Source: Carnobacterium divergens (GTDB lineage Bacteria > Bacillota > Bacilli > Lactobacillales > Carnobacteriaceae). From it: DNA of 64,000 nucleotides. The notes below the pieces were generated by a model, which saw only the letters and a program-made list of their open reading frames with translations, was not told the DNA's origin and did not search any database. The translations under genes were made by a program, and so were the position numbers. Location: the NCBI RefSeq assembly GCF_900258435.1, contig NZ_LT992558.1, positions 2,619,889 through 2,683,888 of the forward strand. Direction: 5' to 3'. This document shows positions 8,859-17,610 of the stretch, in pieces (the stretch's first letter is position 1; every line of letters begins with the position of its first letter).

Positions 8859-9579
8859 ATTAAAAGTTGAAAATTTAAAGAAAAGCTATGGCAGTCTAGA
8901 AGTCTTAAAGGGCTTGGATTTAGAAATTCAAGAAGGCGAAGTTGTCTGTATGATTGGCCCATCTGGTTCTGGTAAGAGTACTTTCTTACGTTGTATGAAT
9001 CACTTGGAAGAAATTAATGGTGGAACCGTGATTGTAGATGATTACGATTTAACGGACCCGACGATTGACATCAATCAAGTTCGCCAAAATATCGGGATGG
9101 TTTTCCAACATTTCAACCTTTTCCCACATTTAACTATTTTAGAAAATATCACATTAGCTCCAATTGAACTAAAAAAAGAAACAAAAGAGTCTGCAAAAAA
9201 ACGGGCTTTAAGCTTGTTAGAAACCGTTGGCCTACAAGATAAAGCCAATGCCTATCCTAAATCCCTCTCAGGTGGTCAAAAACAGCGTGTCGCGATTGCA
9301 AGAGCTTTAGCCATGTCTCCAGACATCATGCTCTTTGACGAGCCGACAAGCGCTCTTGACCCTGAAATGGTTGGAGATGTTTTAGAAGTAATGCAAACTT
9401 TAGCTAAACAAGGAATGACCATGATTGTTGTAACGCATGAGATGGGCTTTGCTAAAGAAGTGGCCGATCGTGTTATTTTTATGGATGGCGGTTATATTGT
9501 CGAAGAAGGAACACCTACTGAAGTCTTCGATCATCCTAAAAATGAGCGAACTAAAAATTTCTTAGAAAAAGTGCTATAA
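8851..9579 (+). CDS. glnQ: amino-acid ABC transporter ATP-binding protein
   Basis: 242-residue ATPase energising the GlnHP permease. It has Walker [11 protein letters not shown]-loop FQHFNLFPH, signature LSGGQKQR, Walker [13 protein letters not shown] and the H-loop VVTHEM. The ATG at 8851 is chosen because GAAAGGAG precedes it; an upstream in-frame ATG at 8833 lies within the glnHP end and would extend the protein unnaturally. Translational coupling with glnHP is likely (8-bp overlap). The operon ends at the 9579-9620 terminator. This ATPase is also a candidate partner for the ATPase-less system at 31959-33520. Confidence 0.95.
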   Translation: MVKLKVENLKKSYGSLEVLKGLDLEIQEGEVVCMIGPSGSGKSTFLRCMNHLEEINGGTVIVDDYDLTDPTIDINQVRQNIGMVFQHFNLFPHLTILENITLAPIELKKETKESAKKRALSLLETVGLQDKANAYPKSLSGGQKQRVAIARALAMSPDIMLFDEPTSALDPEMVGDVLEVMQTLAKQGMTMIVVTHEMGFAKEVADRVIFMDGGYIVEEGTPTEVFDHPKNERTKNFLEKVL

Positions 9580-9620
9580 AAAATAACCAAACTACGCTGA
9601 AATGTAGTTTGGTTATTTTT
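9579..9620. terminator. bidirectional terminator
   Basis: 17-bp perfect arms AAAAATAACCAAACTAC and GTAGTTTGGTTATTTTT separated by 8 nt, between glnQ and the convergent MFS gene. Confidence 0.92.
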
Positions 9621-9623
9621 TTG

Positions 9624-10868
9624 TTATTCCTTAACTGTTAAAAAGTGAGCACAAATGGCTCCTATTAAATAAATGCCTGCCATGCTCCAAACAAAACCTG
9701 CAGTATCAAACAAGCTTAGCAACACCCCCGTCACCCCATACCCAACAAACTGACTTAGCCCACCGGCTAAATTATGGATCGACATTGCCGCTCCTGTTTC
9801 TTCAGGTGCCAACGCTACAAAAATAGCTGAAATAGGTGTAAAAGCTGCTAATGCTGCACCGAATAACGCCGCTACACCAAACATTGCTATTACATTAGGG
9901 CCATACAAATACGGAACATAATAAAATAAAACACAGGCAAGAGCCATTCCAACACAACCAAACCATTCCACCACACGATGCCACGGCAAATGATTGGCAA
10001 CCATTCCCCAAATCAAATTAAATGCAATATTAACTAAATACATTAACCCCCAGATTTGAAGCCATTCTGACATTGTAAAGCCAATTTTATGACTTGTTAA
10101 AAAAAGAGGCATCGCAATAACGTAGCCATTTGCTGCCAATTGATTAATCATTTTTACGATGGCTGCTAAAAAGATTTTTGGCTTGCGAAATAGAATGGTT
10201 ATGCTATCTTTAAAGGTTTCGCCTGTTCCCTGTTTCACCTCTTGTCTCACAGATATCGGGACATTTTTTAAACCAATTAAACTAATTAGACCAGCTATTC
10301 CCACAAAAAGAACCGCTAACCACAATGTCCCAACATAACCAATTTTAGGAATTGTTAAACTTGGTAGATAAGACCCAAATACACCTAGCCCAAGTGAATA
10401 GGCAAACCAAAATGCCCCCATTGCACTTGGCAATTTTTTAGTTGGCGTTATTTGAGTAAGTAAGCTGATAAAAGCATAGACAAATAACGGAAAACTTATC
10501 CCCCTTAAACCATACATTATTATAATCATCCTATAACTTCCTGGAAGAATTCCAAATACAATAAATCCAATCTGAAAAATGATCCAACTAACCGTTCCAA
10601 AGATCATTAATTTTTTAATCCCTATTAAATCTGATAAAATCGCTGTAAGCCATGCTGATAGTGCAACGGATACCCCGTATATCGTAAATACTATTGCTGA
10701 TTGATTTGATAAAAATCCTAAATCAAGCAATTGTTTTGACAAAAAAGCCTGTTCTAATCCACTCCCTATCATAAAAATTGAAATTGCAGCGTATCCCCAG
10801 AAAATCGAGACGGATGCTTGCATCTTATTATTTATTTTTACTTCCATTCGTTCTTTTTCCATTCTCAT
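9624..10868 (-). CDS. MFS transporter, RbtT/DalT/CsbX-like
   Basis: 414-residue membrane protein with about 12 hydrophobic segments in the two-bundle MFS pattern. The N-terminal segment IFMIGSGLEQAFLSKQLLDL and the phrase RGISFPLFVYAF resemble the polyol/CsbX group of major facilitators, so a sugar alcohol or sugar acid is a reasonable substrate guess. AAGGAAG precedes the ATG at 10868; an ATG two codons later is an alternative. Monocistronic, with no catabolic gene beside it to confirm the substrate. Confidence 0.8.
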   Translation of the reverse strand: MRMEKERMEVKINNKMQASVSIFWGYAAISIFMIGSGLEQAFLSKQLLDLGFLSNQSAIVFTIYGVSVALSAWLTAILSDLIGIKKLMIFGTVSWIIFQIGFIVFGILPGSYRMIIIMYGLRGISFPLFVYAFISLLTQITPTKKLPSAMGAFWFAYSLGLGVFGSYLPSLTIPKIGYVGTLWLAVLFVGIAGLISLIGLKNVPISVRQEVKQGTGETFKDSITILFRKPKIFLAAIVKMINQLAANGYVIAMPLFLTSHKIGFTMSEWLQIWGLMYLVNIAFNLIWGMVANHLPWHRVVEWFGCVGMALACVLFYYVPYLYGPNVIAMFGVAALFGAALAAFTPISAIFVALAPEETGAAMSIHNLAGGLSQFVGYGVTGVLLSLFDTAGFVWSMAGIYLIGAICAHFLTVKE

Positions 10869-10900
10869 TTACTTCCTTTATCTTGGTATGTAAACATAAA

Positions 10901-10939
10901 AACTCCTTTTTCTAGATCGTAACTAGAAAAAAAGGAGTT
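10901..10939 (-). terminator. intrinsic terminator of the lipoprotein gene
   Basis: AACTCCTTTTTCTAG (10901-10915) pairs with CTAGAAAAAAAGGAGTT (10923-10939); on the minus strand the stem is followed by TTTTT. Confidence 0.85.
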
Positions 10940-10966
10940 GATATCTGATTTTAGTTCAGTCATTAA

Positions 10967-11362
10967 TTAATAATAAGAAAACTCAACTTTTTTCTTTACT
11001 TTTTTTATTTCTTTTTTAGAGATAACTGCTGTCAAATCTTTATTAATTTTTTTGTTTTTCAAATCTGATTTACTTACAATCACACTATTAAATGTCTCAC
11101 CAGCTGGATTAGGTAAGTATTCATCAATATAAGCTAAGTAGTAGACCTCTTCTTTTTCCATATTCAATTTTTTTACAAACATTAATTTAACATCTTGATT
11201 TTTATTTTCCGCTTCAGACTTATATTCTTTTATCATTTGTTCAATTTCAGCCTTACCTATGGGGACTCCAATTTCTTTTAATGTAATTTTTTTTTCAGAA
11301 ACACACCCTGCAATTAACAAAACTGGCATCAGTAGGGTTAATAAAAAATAGTTTTTTATCAT
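10967..11362 (-). CDS. small lipoprotein of unknown function
   Basis: 131 residues. The signal sequence ends in a lipobox LIAGC (cysteine at residue 19), so the mature protein should be anchored to the outer face of the membrane. The rest is very lysine-rich and charged, with one segment of beta character (VYYLAYIDEYLP), and no family is recognised. GGAGGAG precedes the ATG. It starts 31 bp after the large membrane-protein gene and shares its operon; a terminator follows. The context suggests an accessory subunit to that protein. Confidence 0.75.
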   Translation of the reverse strand: MIKNYFLLTLLMPVLLIAGCVSEKKITLKEIGVPIGKAEIEQMIKEYKSEAENKNQDVKLMFVKKLNMEKEEVYYLAYIDEYLPNPAGETFNSVIVSKSDLKNKKINKDLTAVISKKEIKKVKKKVEFSYY

Positions 11363-11393
11363 TATTATTCTCCTCCAAATTTCCCAACTATTC

Positions 11394-12734
11394 TTACTGA
11401 TTTTTCAATCGAAGATAATACATTAAAAATGCAACGACTGGAAAAATACCTAAAACAAAAGTAGAATAGCTCTCATTTTGATATTTCTCAACTATCTGAT
11501 GAAATAAGTAAACTGAAACTAGACTTAAAATCAACCCAAAACAGTTAAGAACTCTCGGACCTGATGCAACAATCGTTGGAGAAAAGAACATTAAAATACA
11601 AGATGTAAAGGCAGCTAAAAAGCAAAGTCCTATAAAAATAGGATGATCTACACTCTTTAAAATACATAAAATCAATATTCCAAAAAACAATGTCCATAGA
11701 ACAAATGGCAATACATAGTAGATAAATTCCAAAGAAAATAGTTTGGTATCCATAAATAATCTAACAGGAACTTTGCTGCGAGATTCAAAATCCATCATAT
11801 AATCGGAACGAACATGATGTAAGCTTATCATCAGTGTACTCAATATTATAAGTATTTTTTTATACCAACTAGGTTTAGTAATGATTAGGGTTAAGATAGT
11901 AATTAAAACAACGGATACAATCATATTTTGACTGATCATTTGATACATCCAAAACATTCCTATTTTTGTACGCCCCAATAAAGATAAAGAACTAAAACCA
12001 GGAAAATAGCGAGCCTCTTCAAAAACAAATCTCAATTTATTTCCGGGGGATACGTACATAATGATAAATCCAATTAACATGAGTCCTGTACTTATCAATA
12101 AAATAGGATTAACTTTCTTCTTCTGGATGAATATTGTTATGTGATAACACAAGGCTGCGCCTAATGCACATGCTAAAACTTGTTCATTAGAAAATGAAAA
12201 TAGAAATACAGCTATAAATAAAAGAATTGTTTTTATTGAAAAATGATGTTCAGTCTCTCTAAAATAAGAATCTGCATAAGGAATCATTACATACATTCCC
12301 AGTGCCATAGGCAACAAATAATTAAATGATCCTGTAATCCAAAAATAACCAGAATAAAGAACATCATATGAAATATAGCCTAGTATAAGTAACGCACTCA
12401 CACTAGCAAACGGCTTCCATTTACTATTAAATATTCGTGAAATTGAATAACCCAATAATACGATCAATGCCGTGTTGAATACTCTCCAATATACGATAGG
12501 CAACTTAAAAATTAAATACGCAACCGCATCTGGAAATAACCTCGCAGACCAGTGGAAATAACGCCATTTTAAAAAATCAAATAAATGAAAATATTCTCCC
12601 GCATTTTTAAACCAAGCATCATCAGAAATTTCAAATATATCAAAATTTAAATGAAATAAATAAACAAGTACTACTATTGTTACAAGTAATAGATAACTAC
12701 CACTTTTTTTAATAAAATCTTTTTGATTGATCAT
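11394..12734 (-). CDS. polytopic membrane protein, DUF6056-like (possible GT-C glycosyltransferase)
   Basis: 446 residues with about 11 to 13 hydrophobic segments. After the first membrane helix comes an extracytoplasmic loop with FEISDDAWFKNAGEY, an acidic pair in the place where GT-C lipid-linked-sugar transferases keep their catalytic acid. The overall pattern resembles the DUF6056 family of wall-glycan-modifying proteins. The assignment is by pattern only. TGGAGGATAT precedes the ATG. It is followed at 31 bp by a lipoprotein gene; no flippase or GtrA-type gene is adjacent. Base composition looks slightly more AT-rich than the flanks. Confidence 0.6.
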   Translation of the reverse strand: MINQKDFIKKSGSYLLLVTIVVLVYLFHLNFDIFEISDDAWFKNAGEYFHLFDFLKWRYFHWSARLFPDAVAYLIFKLPIVYWRVFNTALIVLLGYSISRIFNSKWKPFASVSALLILGYISYDVLYSGYFWITGSFNYLLPMALGMYVMIPYADSYFRETEHHFSIKTILLFIAVFLFSFSNEQVLACALGAALCYHITIFIQKKKVNPILLISTGLMLIGFIIMYVSPGNKLRFVFEEARYFPGFSSLSLLGRTKIGMFWMYQMISQNMIVSVVLITILTLIITKPSWYKKILIILSTLMISLHHVRSDYMMDFESRSKVPVRLFMDTKLFSLEFIYYVLPFVLWTLFFGILILCILKSVDHPIFIGLCFLAAFTSCILMFFSPTIVASGPRVLNCFGLILSLVSVYLFHQIVEKYQNESYSTFVLGIFPVVAFLMYYLRLKNQ

Positions 12735-12870
12735 ATATCCTCCAGGGAAACTTTTAATTCTATCTAAGTAAATTCATACTTTCTATTTATTTTCATTATA
12801 ACATCACAAATAGCTTTATTATAGATTATTTTGAAAGTTGTTTTTCTAACCTTATTTTAAGATAAAAAAA

Positions 12871-12900
12871 AAGAATGAATTCATTAATGAATTCATTCTT
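12871..12900 (-). terminator. terminator, perfect 30-bp palindrome
   Basis: AAGAATGAATTCATT followed directly by its reverse complement; on the minus strand an uninterrupted T-run follows. It abuts the stop codon of the 81-residue gene. Confidence 0.85.
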
Positions 12901-13146
12901 TTATAATTTTGAACTACTAAACAAAAACCAATTATTATAAGTATTGTAATCTACATATCCAACTAAGATACCTTCATAAACATACTTATTGCCTAATTTG
13001 ACTTGATTTTGTTCATATTCTTTTTGAACGGTAGTTGCAATGGTTTGATAAAAAACGTCGATATCTTCAATTTCACCAAATTTTGCTTCCCAACGTTCTA
13101 AAAAGGCTTCTTCATCTTGTTCTTTATAAAACTCGATATCTACCAT
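12901..13146 (-). CDS. hypothetical 81-residue acidic protein
   Basis: Small soluble protein, very acidic at the N terminus (EFYKEQDEEAFLERWEAKFG) and aromatic at the C terminus (YNTYNNWFLF). No signal peptide or membrane segment. AAGGTG lies 8 nt before the ATG, and a strong terminator follows the stop. It is 20 bp downstream of the 3D-domain gene on the same strand and probably co-transcribed with it. Real gene likely; family not recognised. Confidence 0.6.
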   Translation of the reverse strand: MVDIEFYKEQDEEAFLERWEAKFGEIEDIDVFYQTIATTVQKEYEQNQVKLGNKYVYEGILVGYVDYNTYNNWFLFSSSKL

Positions 13147-13166
13147 ATTCAGGACACCTTTTTTAT

Positions 13167-14282
13167 TTAGTTTAAAATTTTAACCGTAACGGTTCTACGT
13201 CCCCATTGTAAACATTGCGCTACGCTTGAGAAGTGAACATCAATTTTATTTCCTTTGATCGCGCCACCAGTGTCTCCTGCAATTGCTGTACCATAACCAG
13301 ACACTTCAACACGTGAACCTAATGGAATCACACGAGGATCAACTGCAATAACCATTGGATTTTGACGTAAATCAATTCCTAAAGCCGTATAAAAACTTGA
13401 TGCACTTTCTGCAACTGAGTAAGCAGTTGATTCAACAATAACGGTTTTCCCTGAAGAAGCACCGCCACCCGTTGATGGAGTTGGAGCATTTGGTGTTGCT
13501 GGAGTTGCAACAGGTGCAGTATCTGCAGCTGGAACAGCAACAGTTTTTGTTTCTGCCGCTTTTTTAGCCGCTGCTTCAGCTGCTTGTTTAGCAGAAGCTT
13601 CATCGTCAACACGTTTTTGTTCTGATTGTTTTTGTTTATCTAATTCATCTAAAGCCGATTTGTTGTCGTCCATTGTTTTTTGTAGACTGACCATTTTGGT
13701 ATTTAATTCTTTAGATTGTTTATCGACTGTTGCTGTTTTATCTTCAAGAGCAACTGCGTCTGTTTTTAATTTAGATTCTAATTTTGCTAGTTCTTCTTTT
13801 TCTTTCACTGCTAATTCTAATTTATCGTTATCAGCTGATTGTAATGTTCCAACCATGATGGCACGATTAAAGAAATCTGTTACACTTTCAGATTCCATCA
13901 TAACTAAAACCATATTTTTATTCACTTCAGACGTTTGAAGAGTTTGCAAACGTTTCTTAGCTTGCTCGATTCGTTCATCAACACTGGCTTGTTTTTCTTT
14001 GATTTGAGTAGCCGTTGTTGATAAGCTTGCTTTTTTATCTGCTATTTGTGTATTTAAATCTTCAATTTCTTTATTTTTTTCATTTAGAGAAACCAATGTT
14101 TCGCTGATTTGGCTATCTACTGCTGCCATGCTACTTTGTTTTGCTTGTTGCTCTTTTGAAATTTCATCAAGAGAAGCTGCATGACCTACGCTTGCAATTA
14201 AGTTAATGCTGATGAATGCAATTATCATACTTGCAACCAGTTTTCTTATCTTCACAGAGTGACAACACCTTTCAGTTTTCAT
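13167..14282 (-). CDS. secreted coiled-coil protein with C-terminal 3D domain
   Basis: 371 residues if begun at ATG 14282. After the secretory signal peptide (cleavage after GHAA) comes a long coiled coil of PcsB/CwlO type (about residues 40-225, Lys/Glu/Gln-rich heptads), then an Ala/Pro/Thr-rich linker, then a 3D domain whose three aspartates are visible in AVDPRVIPLG, AGDTGGAIKG and KIDVHF. 3D domains occur in resuscitation-factor-like and YocH/MltA-type wall hydrolases, so a muralytic or wall-remodelling role at the cell surface is likely. A GTG at 14255 preceded by AAAGGTG is an alternative start that would give a tighter signal peptide. It lies divergent from the deoxyribosyltransferase gene. 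Confidence 0.85.
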   Translation of the reverse strand: MKTERCCHSVKIRKLVASMIIAFISINLIASVGHAASLDEISKEQQAKQSSMAAVDSQISETLVSLNEKNKEIEDLNTQIADKKASLSTTATQIKEKQASVDERIEQAKKRLQTLQTSEVNKNMVLVMMESESVTDFFNRAIMVGTLQSADNDKLELAVKEKEELAKLESKLKTDAVALEDKTATVDKQSKELNTKMVSLQKTMDDNKSALDELDKQKQSEQKRVDDEASAKQAAEAAAKKAAETKTVAVPAADTAPVATPATPNAPTPSTGGGASSGKTVIVESTAYSVAESASSFYTALGIDLRQNPMVIAVDPRVIPLGSRVEVSGYGTAIAGDTGGAIKGNKIDVHFSSVAQCLQWGRRTVTVKILN

Positions 14283-14354
14283 AATTCTTGTTTTCCTTTT
14301 TGCTCTCACAATTATAACGAATATTAAGCAACGATATATTTCACAAAGGTTACT

Positions 14355-14399
14355 TTTTGTTACAAACAAATTTTAAGGTATACTAAAAATGTAACAAAA
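14355..14399. promoter_or_regulatory. 10-bp inverted repeats bracketing a promoter
   Basis: TTTTGTTACA (14355-14364) and its exact complement TGTAACAAAA (14390-14399), 25 bp apart, flank the -10 and overlap the -35 of the promoter at 14357-14384. Likely a regulator-binding pair for one or both divergent genes. Confidence 0.45.
14357..14384 (+). promoter_or_regulatory. promoter of the nucleoside deoxyribosyltransferase gene
   Basis: TTGTTA (14357-14362), 16-bp spacer, TATACT (14379-14384). Confidence 0.65.
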
Positions 14400-14418
14400 G
14401 ATATTAGGAGGAATTAAA

Positions 14419-14895
14419 ATGAATAAAAAAGCTTATTTTGCGAGCCCTTTATTTTCTGAAATGGAATTGCTTTACAATGAACAACTTGTAAAAAAAATAC
14501 GAACCACTTATCCAGAATTAGAAATTTATGTACCACAAGAGCAAATGGAAATTAACGATAAAAATGCCTATGCTGATTCAATGCAAATTGCAAAATACGA
14601 CACAAACGCTTTGTTATCAAGTGATTTTATGATTGCAGTACTGGATGGAGCCATTATTGATGTGGGGGTTGCTACTGAAATTGGTGTTGCTTATCAGGCG
14701 GGCATTCCCATTTTAGGTTTATATACCGATTCTCGACAATTAGGTGCTACCAATCAAAAAAAACTAGAGGCTTTACAAATTGTTGGGGAATCTCAATTTT
14801 CTTATATGAATCTTTATACAGTTGGTTTAGTGAAATTAAATGGTGAAATTTTCTCGAATTCCACTCAATTAATTGAAAAAATTCGTGAATTTTAG
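14419..14895 (+). CDS. nucleoside 2-deoxyribosyltransferase
   Basis: 158-residue cytoplasmic enzyme that exchanges the base of 2'-deoxynucleosides in purine/pyrimidine salvage, well known in lactic acid bacteria. Family signs are the opening KKAYFASPLFSEME, the central DSMQIAKYDTNALLSSDFMIAVLDG (Asp of the active site), and VDVG-like DVGVATEIGVAY with the catalytic Glu. Length is typical. GGAGGAA precedes the ATG. Single gene with its own promoter and terminator. Confidence 0.92.
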   Translation: MNKKAYFASPLFSEMELLYNEQLVKKIRTTYPELEIYVPQEQMEINDKNAYADSMQIAKYDTNALLSSDFMIAVLDGAIIDVGVATEIGVAYQAGIPILGLYTDSRQLGATNQKKLEALQIVGESQFSYMNLYTVGLVKLNGEIFSNSTQLIEKIREF

Positions 14896-14950
14896 ACGAA
14901 AACGATGAAATATTACACAAAAATGACGACTTGTAATCTTTTTATATAAC

Positions 14951-14986
14951 AAAAACTTCCAATTAGATGATTTAATTGGAAGTTTT
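14951..14986. terminator. bidirectional terminator
   Basis: AAAAACTTCCAATTA and TAATTGGAAGTTTTT form a 15-bp stem with a 6-nt loop. The right arm also encodes the final residues and stop of the convergent gene. Confidence 0.9.
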
Positions 14987-15718
14987 TTTTGACTCTTTTT
15001 TTTGATTTTGTAATGCTTTGATTTCTTTAAAGTGTTTGATTTCAGGCATATTCATTTTTCGATAGGATTGCAACATTCTTTTTTGATTGAAGCGCAACGA
15101 CGGGCTGATTCGTTTTTGCCTTACTTCTTCTTTTAATTCAGAAAGACCTTCATTAATTTCTGATTTTTTCGCTTCGATTTCATCACTTAATTTAGCAATT
15201 TCTTTTTGGAAAGCGTTCATACTTGCTACAGAATAACAGAAATCAAGAAAAAGCAGTCCAAATAGAAGCAGCGGCAACCCAATCCTAAACTCTGTGATTA
15301 ATTGATTAACGCCTTTTAGAACAAGTGGCTGAATCCATTTAACAATTGCTACACAGCCTACTCCCCAAAACAATGAAATTGGGAGAGCTACTCGTCCATT
15401 AATATTAAGGGGCACCTCTTTATAATTCCACCAAGTCGTGTGAAATATTTTTTCTAACGCATAACTTGTCACATATTCTAATAACGTAACAACTACCGCT
15501 GACATCACATATAAGAAAAGAATATTTTTCTGATAAGGTTCAATGAAAAATAAAACTGCTAACACACCAAATCCATAAATCGGGCAATAGGGTCCTAGTA
15601 AAAATCCTCGGTACACAAATTTCTTAGCCTTTAATGAACAATAAACCGTTTCCCATAGCCAACCAATTACAGCATAAATAAAAAATAAGAGCACTACTTT
15701 TGGAAAAGATGCTGTCAT
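14972..15718 (-). CDS. CmpB-like putative ABC-transporter permease family membrane protein
   Basis: 248 residues with 5 to 6 hydrophobic segments in the first 180 and a charged, coiled-coil-like C-terminal tail. The opening IYAVIGWLWETVYCSLK followed by GFLLGPYCPIYGFG, and later TSYALEKIF...WWNY, are characteristic of the DUF1113/CmpB family, annotated as putative ABC permeases without proven transport. AAGGAGTG precedes the ATG. Monocistronic and divergent from the ABC exporter; the shared upstream region is only about 140 bp. Confidence 0.82.
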   Translation of the reverse strand: MTASFPKVVLLFFIYAVIGWLWETVYCSLKAKKFVYRGFLLGPYCPIYGFGVLAVLFFIEPYQKNILFLYVMSAVVVTLLEYVTSYALEKIFHTTWWNYKEVPLNINGRVALPISLFWGVGCVAIVKWIQPLVLKGVNQLITEFRIGLPLLLFGLLFLDFCYSVASMNAFQKEIAKLSDEIEAKKSEINEGLSELKEEVRQKRISPSLRFNQKRMLQSYRKMNMPEIKHFKEIKALQNQKKESKKTSN

Positions 15719-15805
15719 ACGTTCACTCCTTAAACCATTTTAACTTTATCATACTACTTTGTGATTTTTTTAGCAATTTCAACCTTTTAGACTGGTTTTC
15801 TTTTA

Positions 15806-15814
15806 TGCTATACT
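15806..15814 (+). promoter_or_regulatory. extended -10 promoter of the ABC exporter operon
   Basis: TG-C-TATACT at 15806-15814; the -35 region is poor, as is common for extended -10 promoters. It lies 44 bp before the TTG start. Confidence 0.5.
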
Positions 15815-15858
15815 TTAAAGATAAAACTGTATCTATATATGAAAGGAAGTTACGTCAG

Positions 15859-17610
15859 TTGATTTCATTATTAAAATATGCTCAAAAATATCGTTTCCAA
15901 ATGATTATCGGCCCTGTTTTTAAATTGATTGAAGCCATTTTTGAATTATTTCTTCCATTATTAATGGCAAAATTAATTGATAACGGAATTAACAAAGGAG
16001 ACACTGTCTACATTTATAAAATGGGAGGGCTCATGCTGTTAATGTCTGTTATTGGGTTAATTTCTGTTTTTATTTGCCAATACTCAGCTTCAATTGCTTC
16101 CCAAGGATTTGGAACAGAACTGCGAACGGCCTTAATGAAAAAAATCAATTCCTTTTCTCATGCTGAAATTGATGCATTTGGAACGTCTACTTTGATTACG
16201 CGGGCTACAAATGACATTAATCAAATGCAGCTAGCTTTAGCGATGCTCATACGTCTAGTGATTCGAGCTCCCTTTTTATGTCTTGGATCCATTATTATGG
16301 CGATATATGTGAACCCTAAACTTGCTTTAGTTTTTGCCATCTTATTGCCTCTATTTTGTGTTATTTTGTACTTTATTATGGCCAAAACGATTCCTCTATA
16401 TCGTCGCGTGCAACTAAAAGTGGATCGTTTAGCTCAGGTCGTTGGAGAAAATTTAAGCGGTGTTCGAGTCATTCGTGCTTTTGCTAAAAGTGCTGCCGAA
16501 AAAAAACGTGCTCATGAAGTAAGTGACGATTTAGCTAAAGCTTATATTCGAGTAGGAAATTTATCGGCCTTAATGACACCTGCAACTTCCTTGATTATGA
16601 ACACTGGAATTATCATCCTTTTGTATGCGGGAGGATTTCAAGTTAATCGTGGCGATATGAGCCAAGGCGATGTGCTTGCTTTGATTAACTATATTACTCA
16701 AATGTTGTTAGCCTTAATTATTGTGGCAAATTTAGTTGTCCTTTTTACTAAAGCTTCGGCTTCAGCTCAAAGAATCAACGATGTGTTGGATACTCCAGTT
16801 ACCGTTACCAATCCGTCTCAACCAAAAGCATTTCCGAATGAACTCCATTCAAACTCTTCTTTTGCTGTTCGTTTTAAAAACGTTGATTTTACGTATCAAC
16901 AAGATGCTGGAAATGCGTTAACGGCTATTCAATTTGATTTATTAAAAGGGAAGGTCTTAGGAATTACAGGTCCGACTGGTAGTGGTAAAAGTACACTTAT
17001 CAACTTGATTCCTCGCTTTTACAATGCTACTAACGGCGCTGTTTATGTTTATGATTTGCCAGTTTCTGAATTTTCTCTCGAAGCCTTAAGAAAACAGATC
17101 GGCATCGTTCCACAAAATAGTAGCTTATTTACTGGATCAATTGCTGAAAACCTTCGTTGGGGGAAAGTAGATGCAACAGAGGCCGACATTCAAGAAGCTT
17201 TAGAAATCGCTCAAAGTGCTGATTTTGTCAATCAATTACCAGAAGGAATTCACTCACCTGTTTTTGAGGGTGGAAAGAATTTTTCTGGTGGACAACGTCA
17301 ACGGTTAACTATTGCTCGTGCCTTAATTGCTAAACCTGCTATCTTAATTTTAGATGATTCGTTAAGTGCCTTGGATTATCAAACCGATTTAAATTTACGA
17401 CAAGCTTTGCGTCATCGCTTAAAAGATACTACCTTAGTGATTGTATCGCAACGAATTAGTTCCATTCAATCTGCTGATGAAATTTTAGTTTTAAATGATG
17501 GCAAAATGGCGGCAAAAGGAACACATAAAGACTTATTAGCTCATTCTCAAATGTATCAAGACTTCTACTATTCTCAAAATGAAGCCAAGGGAGGTGTTGA
17601 GAATGCTTAA
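15859..17610 (+). CDS. heterodimeric ABC exporter, degenerate-site half (LmrC/BmrC-like)
   Basis: 583 residues: six-helix type-IV exporter membrane domain (about 1-310), then a nucleotide-binding domain with Walker A GPTGSGKST, signature FSGGQRQR and Walker B ILILDDSLSALD. The residue after the Walker B Asp is Asp, not the catalytic Glu, the hallmark of the non-hydrolysing site in heterodimers such as LmrCD, BmrCD and TM287/288. I chose TTG 15859 because AAAGGAAG lies 9 nt upstream and the protein then aligns with the usual family start; longer in-frame starts overlap the divergent gene. It overlaps its partner gene by 8 bp. Confidence 0.9.
   Translation: MISLLKYAQKYRFQMIIGPVFKLIEAIFELFLPLLMAKLIDNGINKGDTVYIYKMGGLMLLMSVIGLISVFICQYSASIASQGFGTELRTALMKKINSFSHAEIDAFGTSTLITRATNDINQMQLALAMLIRLVIRAPFLCLGSIIMAIYVNPKLALVFAILLPLFCVILYFIMAKTIPLYRRVQLKVDRLAQVVGENLSGVRVIRAFAKSAAEKKRAHEVSDDLAKAYIRVGNLSALMTPATSLIMNTGIIILLYAGGFQVNRGDMSQGDVLALINYITQMLLALIIVANLVVLFTKASASAQRINDVLDTPVTVTNPSQPKAFPNELHSNSSFAVRFKNVDFTYQQDAGNALTAIQFDLLKGKVLGITGPTGSGKSTLINLIPRFYNATNGAVYVYDLPVSEFSLEALRKQIGIVPQNSSLFTGSIAENLRWGKVDATEADIQEALEIAQSADFVNQLPEGIHSPVFEGGKNFSGGQRQRLTIARALIAKPAILILDDSLSALDYQTDLNLRQALRHRLKDTTLVIVSQRISSIQSADEILVLNDGKMAAKGTHKDLLAHSQMYQDFYYSQNEAKGGVENA

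Noticed and set aside
15700-15858. 53-codon N-terminal extension of the first ABC exporter subunit
   Set aside because: It overlaps the divergent gene and the promoter, and a TTG start with AAAGGAAG at 15859 restores the normal family N terminus.
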